Below are positions 20,147-30,853 of a DNA stretch of 64,000 bases, piece by piece. Both the position numbers and the translations under genes were made by a program. This DNA is from Atkinsonella hypoxylon (taxonomy: Eukaryota > Ascomycota > Sordariomycetes > Hypocreales > Clavicipitaceae): assembly GCA_000729835.1 (NCBI GenBank), contig JFHB01000082.1, forward strand, positions 1 through 64,000, written 5' to 3'. The notes under the pieces were generated by a model. That model had not been told where the DNA came from and did no database searches. It was given only the letters and a program-made list of their open reading frames with translations. Numbering within the stretch: position 1 is the stretch's first letter; the number at the start of each line of letters is the position of its first letter.

Positions 20147-21452
20147 ATGCCTGTTCCCGAGTCTACGTATCTTAGTCCCATCTGGCGAGATGGCCTGTTC
20201 AGTTGAGTTGCTCGTGCCCGCTGCCACGGGGAGAACGCGCATGCGTGGCATAAAGTGGTACCGCTTGCTGCCTAGCGCTGATGAGAACTGTCGCTGACTT
20301 TAAGAAACCGTGTGACAGCTGGTCGGGTCGTCTTTGTAACAGGTGGTGCTGGGACCATCTGTAGCATGCAGACGAGGGCGTTGGTCCGCCTCGGTGCCAA
20401 CGCTTGCATCATTGGGAGGAATGTGGAAAAGACGGAGGCGGCCGCCAAGGATATTGCAACGGTTCGTCCTGGTGCTAGGGTCATTGGGATTGGCGGGTGT
20501 GATGTTCGCAAGGTAAGATGGCCAATACGCCAGGTCGCGCGCGTTCCTGCCCGTGACCTTTGCTCAATCGAAAGTCCCTATCTTTTCACCATGGGTCATC
20601 CATCCTCCAGTTAGTGAGCTTGCTCATTGTAGAATCTAGGTCGAAAATCTGAAAGCAGCTGCGGATAGATGCGCAAAAGAGCTTGCAGGCATTGATTTCG
20701 TCATGTGAGTAAGCGAGACGCAAGACCAAGCAGGCCCTTTGCGAGCTCGTAATAGGCTCTTTCTTGCGGCCCTTGAACTTCTTTTTTCTTTTCTTTTCTT
20801 TTCTTTTCTTTTCTCATTCTATACCGGTGCGTCAGAAGATGGCTTGTCGCTGACTCCAACCGAACAACACAGTGCCGGAGCCGCAGGCAACTTCGTCGTG
20901 TCCATGGAAGCAATGAGCCCCAACGCCTTCAAGGCCGTCATGGACATTGACGTCCTCGGCACATTCAACACCATCAAGGCTACCATTCCCTATCTCCTGA
21001 AGAGCCCCGATGCGCGCATCAACTACGTCTCAGCCACGTTCCACTACACAGGCATGCCCATGCAAGCCCACGTAGCAGCGGCCAAGGCCTCAGTGGACGC
21101 GCTCATGGCATCCGTCGCTCTCGAGTACGGGCCCCGCGGCATCTCGAGCAACGCCATTGCCCCCGGAGCCATTGCCGAGACGGAGGGCACCGCGCGACTG
21201 CTCAGCACGGACGAGGCCGCGTTGAAGTATCACTCAAAGGCCATCCCGGCGGGCCGCCTCGGCACCGTCAAGGACATCGCGGATGCCACCGTTTACCTGT
21301 TCAGCGCGGCGGGCTCGCACGTCAACGGACACGTCTTGGTGGTGGATGGCGGTGCGTGGAGGCGGCAGGGGGGAGTTGCCATGGGGGGAACGGAGCTGCA
21401 GTATCCTGATTACCTGCTTCCTGACGGCGAGGAGCCCCAGGTGAAGCTGTAA
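20147..21452 (+). CDS. sps19: Peroxisomal 2,4-dienoyl-CoA reductase (SDR family, Sps19-like)
   Basis: Model: join(20147..20201,20319..20512,20640..20704,20873..21452), 297 aa. It is a short-chain dehydrogenase that uses NADPH to reduce 2,4-dienoyl-CoA esters during beta-oxidation of unsaturated fatty acids. The cofactor loop reads VFVTGGAGTIC (about residues 23-33). AGAAGNF follows the third join. The catalytic helix has HVAAAKASVDAL, with the Lys expected in this subgroup and no classical Tyr-x3-Lys. NAIAPGAI and VVDGGAW lie in the C-terminal half. The last three residues, VKL, are a variant peroxisomal targeting signal 1. Intron 1 uses a weak donor (GTTGAG) and fixes only the first 18 residues (MPVPESTYLS onward). 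Intron 3 (168 nt) contains a TTTTC repeat. The family call is strong; peroxisomal location rests on the variant PTS1 and homologs. Confidence 0.88.
20781..20813. repeat. TTTTC pentamer repeat inside intron 3 of the reductase gene
   Basis: About six copies of TTTTC on the plus strand, forming a long polypyrimidine tract about 60 nt before the acceptor AG. Confidence 0.85.
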
Positions 21453-22126
21453 GAGAAGGGTAGACTGCATGCTTTGTTGTTGTTAAGGACGGGGAATAAT
21501 GTATATTTTCTTTCCAATTTTTAAACTGTAGAGAATTGCATATTCATGTTTTCGAAATGCCGCCTGTGAGAAGACGGGGTTTTTCTTGTTTCGCAAAGGG
21601 AGACAGCAGGTACTGAGCTCAGGCGTGAAATGATAGGTAGGATGAGTATCATGGAAGTGAAAGAAAGAAGGCAGAACAGCAACATGGAGGCAACGTAGAG
21701 AGTGGCGATGGAAAAGCCACATGTGTGCCGTCCAGGACAAATTTACTCCCAATTGTACATTGTACATTGTACATTGTACATTGTACATTGTACATTGTAC
21801 ATATAGAGTCTTTCAACTCGTTGCTCATATCGTCCATGTACCTAGGTACCTAGGTAGGTAGCACTTCGCTCCTGCCTCGAGCCAAGACCCAACCTGCCCA
21901 AGCCCGTCAAGAAATCGTGCCAGCACAGCGGGGTAGCTCCAAACCAGGCAAGTACATCCGCCCCCATCTAATCAATCCCATCTCAGAGGAGAACAGCTCC
22001 CATATTTTATATAAACTGGCCGCCAATCTCCACAGACAAAAGAAGCTTCTTTCCTCCCCTCCCCTCTTCCCCTTCCCCTTCCCCTTTCCCCCCGCCGGCC
22101 CTTGTAGCGCAGACAAAACAAATCTA
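21453..22126. other. Intergenic region with ATTGTAC tandem repeat
   Basis: Holds the 3' flank of the reductase gene, an ATTGTAC tandem array (21752-21802), a TACCTAGGTA pair (21837-21861) and a CT-rich tract just before the phosphatase start codon that probably belongs to its promoter or 5' UTR. Confidence 0.5.
21752..21802. repeat. ATTGTAC 7-bp tandem repeat
   Basis: Just over seven near-perfect copies of ATTGTAC. TGTACA within each unit is palindromic, so both strands carry the same core. Confidence 0.95.
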
Positions 22127-23705
22127 ATGCAACCCAAGCTCCTGATTGCCGCCCTGGCCGCCGCCGCCGCCGCCGCCAACGCCAACACCAGCGAGCGCAT
22201 CCTAGGCGTCTACATCTTCCACCGCCACGGCGACCGCACAGCCAAGGCCTGGCCCCCCGTCAAGCTGACCGCTCTGGGCGCCGCACAAGTACACTCGTCA
22301 GGCGCCTTCTACCGCGCGCGCTACGTGCAGTCCGGCGCGGCCCTTCCCATCGTCGGCCTCAGCCCCGACACGCCCGTCCTGTCCCAGCTCCTCATCAGCT
22401 CGCCCGTCGACACAGTGCTGCAGAACTCGGCCACCGTCTTCGTCCAGGCCTTGTATCCGCCTGTGCGCCAGGCCGAGACGCTCGCCAACGGGTCCACGGT
22501 CGAGCCGCCCCTCGGCCAGCTGCAGTATGTCCCTGTCGCGGCTATCAGCACCGCGGTTACCCCCGGCGCAGCCGAGGACCAGGCCTGGCTTCAGGGCGCG
22601 ACGGGCTGCGAGAACGGCGTCGCCAGCTCAAACAGCTACTTGAACTCGCCTGAGTTCAAGGAGACGGATCGTGACACGACGGCCTTCTACCACGACTTGC
22701 TGCCCGTCATTAATTCGACTTTTAACGCCGATGCTGCCAACTTTAAAAACGCCTACACCAGTATGTCCACCCACACCAATCCCATCTCCTTGTGTTCAAA
22801 AAAGCAACATCTCCATTCAAATAGTACAGTCTCGTCCTTTGTGCAAACAGCACGTATAGAAGGAAACGCTAACTTTTTTTTTTTTTTTGCCCGTCCCAGT
22901 CTTCGACTCCATCCACGTTGCCAAGATCCACAACGCCACCATCCCCTCCATCTCCCTCCTCACCAACGCAACCCTCGCCCGCGTCTATGACCTCGCCTCC
23001 ATCCACGAATGGAACCTCGCCTTCAACGCCAGCCAGCCCGTCCGCGCTATAGCCGGCTCCGTCGTCGCCGGCCAGATCCTCAACTCTCTGCAGGCCATCA
23101 TCGACGGAACAAAGGGCGTCGCCCGCCTGAACGCCCAGTTTGGCACCTACGCAACATTCATGTCCTTCTTCGGTCTCGCCCAGCTCCCCAAGACGAGCCC
23201 CGACTTCTACGGCATCTGCGAGTACGCCTCGTCCATGGTCTTTGAGCTCTACACCACCAGCTCGGCTGCCAAGCCTTCCCCCGACGACATAAGCGTGCGC
23301 TTCCTCTTCGCCAATGGCTCCGCCGCATATACTGGGCTCAAGCCGTTCGCCCTCTTTGGGCAGAACAACACGTCCTTGTCCTGGATGGACTTCAAGTCTG
23401 GCATGAACCAGTTTGCTACCAAGGACGTGAAGCAGTACTGCCAGTTGTGCGGAGCCACCAGCGAGTTTTGTGCCGCAAACTCTTCCTCCAATGGCAACGA
23501 CCCTTCTGCCCAGTCTGGCCATGACTATGATGACGGCGTCTCCAAGCCCGTCGCTGGCGTCATCGGCGCTCTTGTCACGCTCGTTGTCATTCTCGGCATA
23601 CAGACTGCCATGATGCTGTTTGGCGGTCTTCGTCTAGTCAAGAAGTCGGCTTTGCTTGGATCTCGCAGCCTGGAGGCTGATAGCGTAAAGGGAACAAGTA
23701 TGTGA
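22127..23705 (+). CDS. Membrane-anchored histidine acid phosphatase family protein
   Basis: Model: join(22127..22760,22900..23705), 479 aa; one 139-nt intron with a T15 tract. The N-terminus (MQPKLLIAALAAAAAAANAN) is a signal peptide with an Ala run encoded by a GCC repeat. YIFHRHGDRTAK carries the RHGxR phosphate-binding signature of histidine phosphatase clade 2 (acid phosphatases, phytases). Many Asn-x-Ser/Thr sites suggest glycosylation. Residues about 426-450 form one C-terminal membrane span followed by a short basic tail, so the enzyme domain would face outside or the vacuole. The usual C-terminal HD proton-donor motif is not visible: the matching stretch reads QFGTYATFMSFFGL. Activity is therefore uncertain. 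The upstream in-frame stretch from 21917 lacks signal-peptide character, so ATG 22127 was chosen. Confidence 0.85.
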
Positions 23706-24171
23706 TGTCCCGCATCAAGCACAACATCTGCGCTCAATTCATGCGTTTCCAAACAAACAAAAAAAAAAGGCACTTTGTGTATGTATGATCGTCTTTGGAA
23801 AGACATGATGGAAATGATTTATGAACCCATCTTGCTTGATAATAATGTCCAACCTATTCATGATTATCACTATAAACAATCTACTAATACCATGAGCCGC
23901 GTAAAAGTGTACACACAGGGACAAACCCCTAGTTAGGTGTCGCCGACTCATCCAACCTTTGAGAAGAAATTCATCAAATTCAGCTCAGATTACTGTTTTT
24001 AAGATTGTATCAAAGCAAGGACGCTATCTCACAAAGCACTGTCCAGCGAACCCTTTGCCATGCGCGCAAGTCTTTGGCTGAAGACATGCCCAATTCCATT
24101 CATGGTCTTCATTTCATGGCAACAAGTGAAGTAAAATCAAGCGTTTCTAATCCCGTCTCAGCGCAAATACT
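23706..24171. other. Convergent intergenic region
   Basis: 3' flanks of the phosphatase gene and the MFS gene. No gene or repeat of note beyond a short A-run near 23760. Confidence 0.5.
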
Positions 24172-26291
24172 TCATCGCAGATGTGTCAGCGAGAGCAGGT
24201 CGTTGCGCGCGTAGAAGGCTCTGATCCGTTTTCCGAAAATCCCTATGCATTATTAGGAAGACGTCGATAAGCAACTCAGCTGGGACTGCAGCTTTGACGG
24301 GACTTACATAATGGTACGGTCAAGAGGCAGATGCCCATCTGGATAGACGCCGCTATGAAAAACACTTTTTGGAATCCACCGCCGATGACCCAGTCGTATG
24401 CATGAAACGTCAGTATGCAACTGAAGATGTTTTTGAAGATTATCATGAGTGTAAATCCTTCCACAGTCAAATCACCTGCCAAACTCTGTTAGTTGTGTTC
24501 ATCAAGGTCGAACATTTGACAAAATAGTATAAATGTCGGGGGAGAGGGAGGCCACTCTTTCGTACGGTAAGCATCCACAATGTAGAGCGAGCTAGCCACA
24601 GTTCCAATGACCATGCCGCCAACCTCAAAGGCGAAGAAAGCCAAAGGAACTACGTAGGAGTATTCACCGGTCAGGAGGCGGTCTGATGTTATGCCAAAGC
24701 CGTACAGACCAACGCCAGCTGCCAACAGCATAGGCAAGACCAGCAAAAGTCGAAATTCTGGCTCATAATTGCCGTTGTTGCGTCTGGTGAGTATCATGGC
24801 CGTGGAATCGGCCAGAATTCCGGAGATAACGAATCCAATCAAAGCTCCGATGAACGGCGCGACGTACGTCATGCCCGTCTTTTCTTCTCCCCAGAAGAAA
24901 GGTGGCCCGATGAAGATGACGGCGATAATGACACCAATGAAGACGGTCCAACCAATCATGGTGCCCTGGATCAAGCAGCCCCAAATAAACGCTGGGTTCG
25001 CAAGCAGAGGAAACGGTCGAAACAGCAGGACCCAGTACCGTTCGTGCGTTTTTCTTCCATCAAATAACGACATTGATTCGATAAACGACTTCTTAGGCGT
25101 GCTTGCATCGCCGATGGGTTGCATTTCTGAAGATTGAGGAAACAAGACGAAGCCCGTTTGACGAGGTGTCTGGTCGTCAGCCATTGTGGCCGCAGTATCC
25201 GAGTCGGGGGTTGGCGCAAGCTTTTCTTCCTCCACCATCTCATCGATATTAAACCTCCCTTCTCGACGATATGCGGTCTCGGGGCAGAAGAGAAAGACGG
25301 CGGGAAAGACGGCGGCAGAAAGAATGGCCACCAGATAAAATGACCACTGCCAGCCAATACTGTGTGTGATCTTGCCGACAACAACAGGAGTAATGAATGC
25401 ACCGCCGAACACGGCAAGGTTAGTGAATGCCATGCGTATACCCCGCTGATGAACGCAGTACAGGTCGCCAACAGCGGCATTGAGCAGGCTTTCAAATGGA
25501 GCGGTGCCGACGCCTTGAAAATATCGAGCTGCAATCATGCTCCGATAGTTGTACCTTTGCGGACCCGACTGCAGGTATGAGAGTTCGGGGTCCTTGTGAT
25601 GATTGAAGTTGCCGGCAGCGCCTCCCCATACGCTAGAGAAGATAATGACAATAATTCCCAACAAGAATAGATGACGCTTGCCCCAGACACGGCCAGACGG
25701 AACGAAAAATATGGCAGCACAACCAGCGCCAAGCAAGTAATAACCTGTCAGACCGGCCGTGTCGGACAGCGTAGTGGTGTACCAGGCAGAAAGAACGAGA
25801 GTGTTGGAGGCGAGGATTGCGCCGAGGGCGGTGGCGAGAATGGCAGCAAGGCTGAGGGTGAAGGTAATGAGATCTCGTTTCCATAATGGCCAATTCAAAG
25901 GATCGTTCGGGTCGTCGGAGGGTTGTGGAATCTGGAAACAGTTAGGACAATGGGTTTGATGCCAGCAGGAGCCGCGAAGCCAAGAGCATAGAAGGAGACG
26001 TATTGCCAAGAACGACATACCAGAATAATGGGCACTTTGCCGCTGTTGTCGCATTTCAAATTTCCGACTTGACCAGTGGCTTCCTGTAGACGGTTCGAAT
26101 CGTTGAAGTATCTCGTCGTGCCTGGAGATGCAGTGTGAGTGAGCCAGTCTTGAATAATGTCGACATGAAAATCGCACGCAGCGTCGAAAAAAAAAAAAAC
26201 ACATCGTATGCTTGCGTCAAGGGCGAGGAATGCGCGTACCTGGGACCGTTCCCGTTCCCTGGCCCCGTGGCTCCAGTATGCCGAGACCCAT
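24172..26291 (-). CDS. MFS transporter, DHA1-type
   Basis: Model: complement(join(24172..24242,24308..24475,24566..25931,26021..26121,26240..26291)), 585 aa. The start MGLGILEPRGQGTGTVPG, a pre-TM1 PQPSDDPNDPLNWPLWKRD motif and the final IFGKRIRAF segment are typical of fungal DHA1 drug:H+ antiporter family members (Hol1-like branch). About twelve membrane spans are visible, with the long charged central loop (EEEKLAPTPDSD onward) between spans 6 and 7. Loop 2-3 carries GRVWGKR. An unusual insert of about 25 residues (NFNHHKDPELSYL onward) sits before the ARYFQGVG motif of span 4. I found no GT-AG pair that would remove it. The last two exons are short; their joins restore the conserved YRDLTVEGFT and IFGKR segments. 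Likely plasma-membrane export or uptake of small organics or cations; substrate unknown. Confidence 0.88.
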
Positions 26292-26572
26292 CGTGACTGA
26301 ACAAGTCGGCCGCAATCGTGTCGAGAAAGAAGATTGTCTAGGGCAAGGTCACACTCGTGGCACAGGATAAGACCAAGCCAGGCATAGCTTTTAAAAAAGT
26401 CGCACGCACGGGAGGTTAGGGGGAAGGCCAAGTTGGAATCGGCAGTTCGATTCCAGAGGAAGGCAATAGACGGCAAGGCAAGGATGGATGGTGTCAAATT
26501 TAACACGGAGCAGCAGCAGCGCGCCCGTCGGAATCTACGAAAGTGACATCTGGACCCAAGACTTTTTTTTTT

Positions 26573-26705
26573 CACTTTTTTTTTTTTTTTAATTTTTTTT
26601 AATTTTTGCCAGAGTCCCCACAGTCCCCACAGTCCCCACCACCCACAGATAGGGATGGGGCCTTGTGGGCCTTGTGGGCCTTGGGAACTTTGGGAACTTT
26701 GGGGG
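26573..26705. repeat. Low-complexity cluster of short tandem repeats
   Basis: T-runs are followed by three adjacent 9-bp triplications (CAGTCCCCA, CCTTGTGGG, GGAACTTTG). Three different units each repeated three times side by side point to local replication slippage. Confidence 0.8.
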
Positions 26706-27256
26706 CCGTGGTGGAGACAGTTTACTCCAGTATTACACAGGGGTGGTTTAATCTTATTAGATGGCAGCTTAGACATTACCAAGACATAGAGTGGATAATA
26801 ATAGATACTTCAACTTACTCCGTAGAGGCAAATGTATTCCGTACCTCTCTAGCAGCGGGAGCCCATGCGGCCTGTAGATTTACAAAATCGTTCAAGGGTT
26901 GTATGTATTGTATTCCGTATGTCACGTCATCTCTGCGACCCCAGCCAGGTACCTACCTAATTAATGGATTTTTTTTTTACCAATAGTTTCACCCAATCCA
27001 AGGCTCCCACAGGGTTCCCAAGACATGGCAGTACTTCAGCCAATCATACAAAAGAAGCCAAGTTGAAGTTCTCTCAAAGCGATTGATACCAATTTACAGC
27101 CTGCTTGCAGCCTACTTGCCCGCAACATCATGTGGTTGGCAATTTCGCTTATCATGATAAGGAACGATTTCGCCCTGTGTTATGCATTTCCGGAAAATTG
27201 TTCAGGGGCTCATTGCAACTGCCGAGAATCAAAGTGGCATTGACAATTTCTTCACA

Positions 27257-27879
27257 TCACTGACCCAAAATTGACACGGCACGTAATGCTAAGGGTGCGA
27301 CGGGCCCTTTAAAGCCCGAAAAGGAGGCTCCCTCAAGTTGATAATCCGTCCCTTTGGTCATCACTTTTGACTTCAGACAGATCAGCTCCCTTATCACTTC
27401 GTGATCCCCGCTAAAGCACGGCCATAAACTCAAAATCCCCAACCATCCCTGAGCCAGTTCCCCCATCCTCAAGAGTCTTCCTCGCCGCGCCACCGGCTCA
27501 GCCGGCTTCTTTAACCAATAAATATCCTTATCCAAAACGGCTGCTTCGGCAAATATCACTCAACCGCATACGTCAGTAACAGCACCAGCGTCGGAGGAGG
27601 ATGGTCAATCTTCGTGCCCAGTATGGCTTGTGGTTCCCGGGTGTGTGTCCACATCCTGGAATGACATCGTCGGCCCATGATCCTCAATCTCGGGCCGTCT
27701 TCGCGCAATCGTGTCGTCCGCATATGGGTCATTTTCAAGATGAAATGATCCAGTCTTGAGGCGAGCTCCTTTCGCGCCGCGCTCCAACCTCCCTGCTTCG
27801 ATCTTGCTCCTAGTATAATTGAATGGAAACTCGGAGGCCCTAAAGGTTCATCAAAGTCCTTTTCTGTGACTATCTGCAT
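27257..27879 (-). other. Possible frameshifted or decayed gene
   Basis: Two minus-strand open frames, 107 and 100 codons, abut at 27556-27559 in different frames. The second contains AEAAVLDKDIYWLKK and ARRGRLLRMGELAQGWLG, which read like protein rather than noise, but I do not recognise a family and the first codons are not ATG. It could be a broken gene or chance open frames. Confidence 0.25.
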
Positions 27880-28413
27880 GAAGTTGCTCGGTTCCTGCCA
27901 AGATAGGCCATTGACATACGGAGTACAATATGTCCTTGACTGCTATGTGGGAACTTGACGTGTAGATGAACACTCCTGCGTCCATGCGCTGCGTGCATGA
28001 GAGGCATCTTGCCATGATAAGGCCACGACACGGATCTACTTTCGTTCTTGCATAATTCAGAAACAAAGCATGCACAAAAGACGCGCTAACCATTTTCGTC
28101 GGATAAATTAAATAGAAAGTTATGGAATTGTGTCCACTTTACGGAATACATAAAGCCTACTTTATTCCCTGTTTATGATAAATCTTTTTCATTAGGGCCC
28201 CTAGTAGGCCGCGGAAATGCCTGCAATAGGGAATAATTAGCAAAATCAAGCCAATTCTGCCTAATTCTAGGAGCAATTTGTGCTCCTGCCGAACAGAGCC
28301 TGCAAACTTTGCCGCGTGGCTAACTTTTGTCTAATTAATCCTGGCTTATAGCCACCAAGCTCGTTCCACCTTACGCGCCGCCTGCATCATCGCTAGCATG
28401 AGTAGCTTTACCT

Positions 28414-30853
28414 TCACCAAAACACTTCCTTACGCCTGCCTGTCCGCGCCGCTGCTTCAGTCACAGAGTTGTTGAAGCTAAGCTTCGTCGATTGGCCGCT
28501 CAAGCCGTTATTATTCCACATGCCAATATCATCCAGCCATGGAATTAAGTCCAAAGCCGGCTCTAAGAGTTCACCATATATGTCATCTTGTTGCTTCGTG
28601 TCCCACCACGAGCACTTCCCCTCATGTGATAGTTCGTCATTATCCTTCAGTAGTCCTTCCAACTTCGTCGATGATATATGGGCTTCAAACCAGGCCTCTG
28701 GATCCGGGGGAATCACCCATTGACGCCGGTTGTTCTTTACCTCGCTTGGCTCTAGCCTCTGGAACCTAGCAATGGAGAGAACACTGTTACAATTCGTGGC
28801 AGAGGTATAGCGGGTAACGTGCTGTATCTCAACCGTCGTGATCGATCCCCGTGAATGATCTGCTGTGAACTCGAAACAGTAGCCCCTATTCGCATGGTTG
28901 CTACATTCTGTCAATATCCGATATGCACTAGATGTATACAAATATTAGTGCACTTACCTGATTTGGAGTGAATCGACAATTTCACTGCCGATATCCCTAT
29001 GATCTGAGGATGTGTTCAAGTTCAAAGAGTGATCAAAAGCTATCTTCATATCCCATGCGTGATGCACACAGTGTACAAATGCAGATCGTAACTCAGATGT
29101 TAATCCTTGACAGCTGAACTCAAACGTGTCGGCATTAATAGCAACAATGAATGCCTTGCCACGAAATTCACAGTGAACTCGATATGTTTTAGAATCGTAA
29201 GCTGAAACCCACTGGTCCTGGGTGATAGTGTCTATGTCAGAATGGACAAGTGACAATTTTGGCGAGAATCCGATGTTGCCTAGTGGAACAGAATTTAGTC
29301 CCTGCAAAAGTTCCTGCATCTCCCGATACGGACCACTTCCATAATCCACCTCTGCGTAACTGAGGTCGGTAAGGTAGAACCGGCCAAATTTTAGTCGAAT
29401 ACTGGCATTGCCTGGACAGCGATCCAAGAGTGGCCAGATAGGTTGTAAATGTTTCTTGACTAGTTTTACAACATGTGGCCGGCTTTGCTTCTATATGCGC
29501 ATAGTTAGTAGAATGTCAGAGGTAACAGGATCAATGTTTTTTTTAAAAACCTTTGGTGGCTTTGGCTCGGAACCAGGTAGATCATCATCGGAACGAAGAT
29601 TTGCGGGTGATAGATTTGCGGGTGATAGATTTGCGGGTGAAAGATTTGCGGGTGAAAGATTTGCAGGTGGAAGATTTGCAGGTGGATCATCATCCAAAAG
29701 CGAGTCAAAAATGGGCTGCTCTGGCCACTCTTGGGTCATTTCGTCTGCATTAAAGTCCAAAAGCTCATTCAATTGAGCATGAATTTGCGTAAGGACCTTA
29801 TTCACGTCTCGAGGCGAAGGACAGCTTGAGTGTATTGACTCTATGTTATACGAGCTTATCTTGGCCTCTTTCGCCCGAAAGTTGAGCAAGCGAAACTGGG
29901 AGGTTAGCGAACCATTTTCTAATCCTCTTGTTGAGAGTCGAGCCAAATTGCTGATACACTGGTTATTCCGAGATACTGCTCGTATGGTGACCGCTGATGC
30001 CCATTTATCGTTGTCTATTGGCACCTGTGGGTATGTACTCTTATGGAGACCGACATGAGATAGGCATCGATACGAGAATTTCTCGTCCTGTTGTTTAGTG
30101 TATATAAAATGATGAGCATCGGCAAACGACGTAATAGCCTAGTAGGAAGAATTAGCTTGGGGCATTCGTTTACATAACCACCGCATCTTACCGTCAACGA
30201 GGATAAGGCATCAAGACTGGAACAAGCATTTTTTAAAGACTCCTCGCTGTCAGACCCGATGTATAGAATGGTTTTGGCCATATTGTGAGACATGTAGCAT
30301 TGTGGAAAGCGTTCAACGAAATCGGTTTCAGGAGGAAAGTCATAAAAAATGTCCATAGCACCGACCAGATCATCCCAGCTCCAGTCTGTAGACTCAGATG
30401 CAGGCCAAATGGCCTTAAATTGAAGGCTTTGCATGGATTCTGGATATTGGAAGGGTGTAAAGTCACCCGCGTCGCCGAAATCCCGCACTGGCCATGACAT
30501 GACAACATGGCTAGGAGATATGTCCTCAAGGACCCCATGATGCTCTTTGAGTTTCTCCGGAGGGCGTGTTTCTCTCTCAGTGATGACGATCAATAGCTGT
30601 GTAATTTCGCGAGTTATCTTGTCTTGGAATGGAGTGGGTGCCACAACCTTGAACCACGAGATATTAGGTTCGTATAGGATCTCGAAAATCTTAATATTAT
30701 GCTTAGTATTTAGTCTTTTACTACCTGAACTCTCATAATTCAACTTACTTCCAAGGACGTCTCCTTCAGTTTCTCTACTACACATTCGACACCACGAGCT
30801 TTAAGGGGTGGGTTACAAGCAACGTAAAATTCACTCAACCAGCGCTCAGCCAT
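28414..30853 (-). CDS. Unrecognised five-exon protein with (S/P)PANL repeats
   Basis: Model: complement(join(28414..28900,28958..29490,29551..30138,30192..30689,30749..30853)), 736 aa, ATG at 30853. Introns 1-3 are 59, 53 and 60 nt; intron 3 has a weak GTTTTT donor but a good ACTAAC branch. For intron 4 the donor GTAAGT is clear, but two acceptors keep frame, giving 57 nt (used here) or only 30 nt (adds nine residues). Visible features: an N-terminal segment with FEILYEPNISWFKVV, a central acidic linker holding six tandem PANL pentads encoded by a 15-bp repeat, then a segment with RFYLTDLSYAEVDYGSGPY, and a Trp-rich C-terminal part (WVIPPDPEAW, WWDTKQQDD). No signal peptide or membrane span. 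I do not recognise the family. Consistent splicing and frame over 2.4 kb make it a real gene. Confidence 0.75.
29608..29690. repeat. 15-bp coding tandem repeat (PANL pentads)
   Basis: About six copies of a 15-bp unit (GATTTGCGGGTGATA and close variants on the plus strand) encode SPANL/PPANL on the minus strand. Every unit preserves the frame. It lies in a linker flanked by Asp-rich stretches. Confidence 0.9.

Larger units (their letters stand above)
26292..28413. other. Intergenic stretch with low-complexity DNA and an unassigned open frame
   Basis: From 26560 to 26705 there are T-runs, then CAGTCCCCA x3, CCTTGTGGG x3 and GGAACTTTG x3. TACGGAGTA words occur at 26816 and 27917. Two minus-strand open frames (27556-27879 and 27257-27559) overlap by four bases in different frames and may be one frameshifted gene; see findings. 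Nothing else was recognised. Confidence 0.4.

Noticed and set aside
22869..23522. 217-codon minus-strand frame
   Set aside because: Gly/Glu/Val-rich antisense shadow of the GC-rich phosphatase exon 2.
26430..26465. AGTTCGATTCC, resembling a tRNA T-loop (B box)
   Set aside because: No pairing T-stem, acceptor stem or A box at the right distance.
25895..26782. 295-codon minus-strand frame over the MFS 5' end
   Set aside because: It is a shadow frame spanning MFS exons 1-2 and introns; the spliced model restores the conserved MFS N-terminus.
29608..29690. Regular short repeats that might suggest a CRISPR array
   Set aside because: Units are contiguous 15-bp repeats with no spacers and encode in-frame pentapeptides in a eukaryotic gene.
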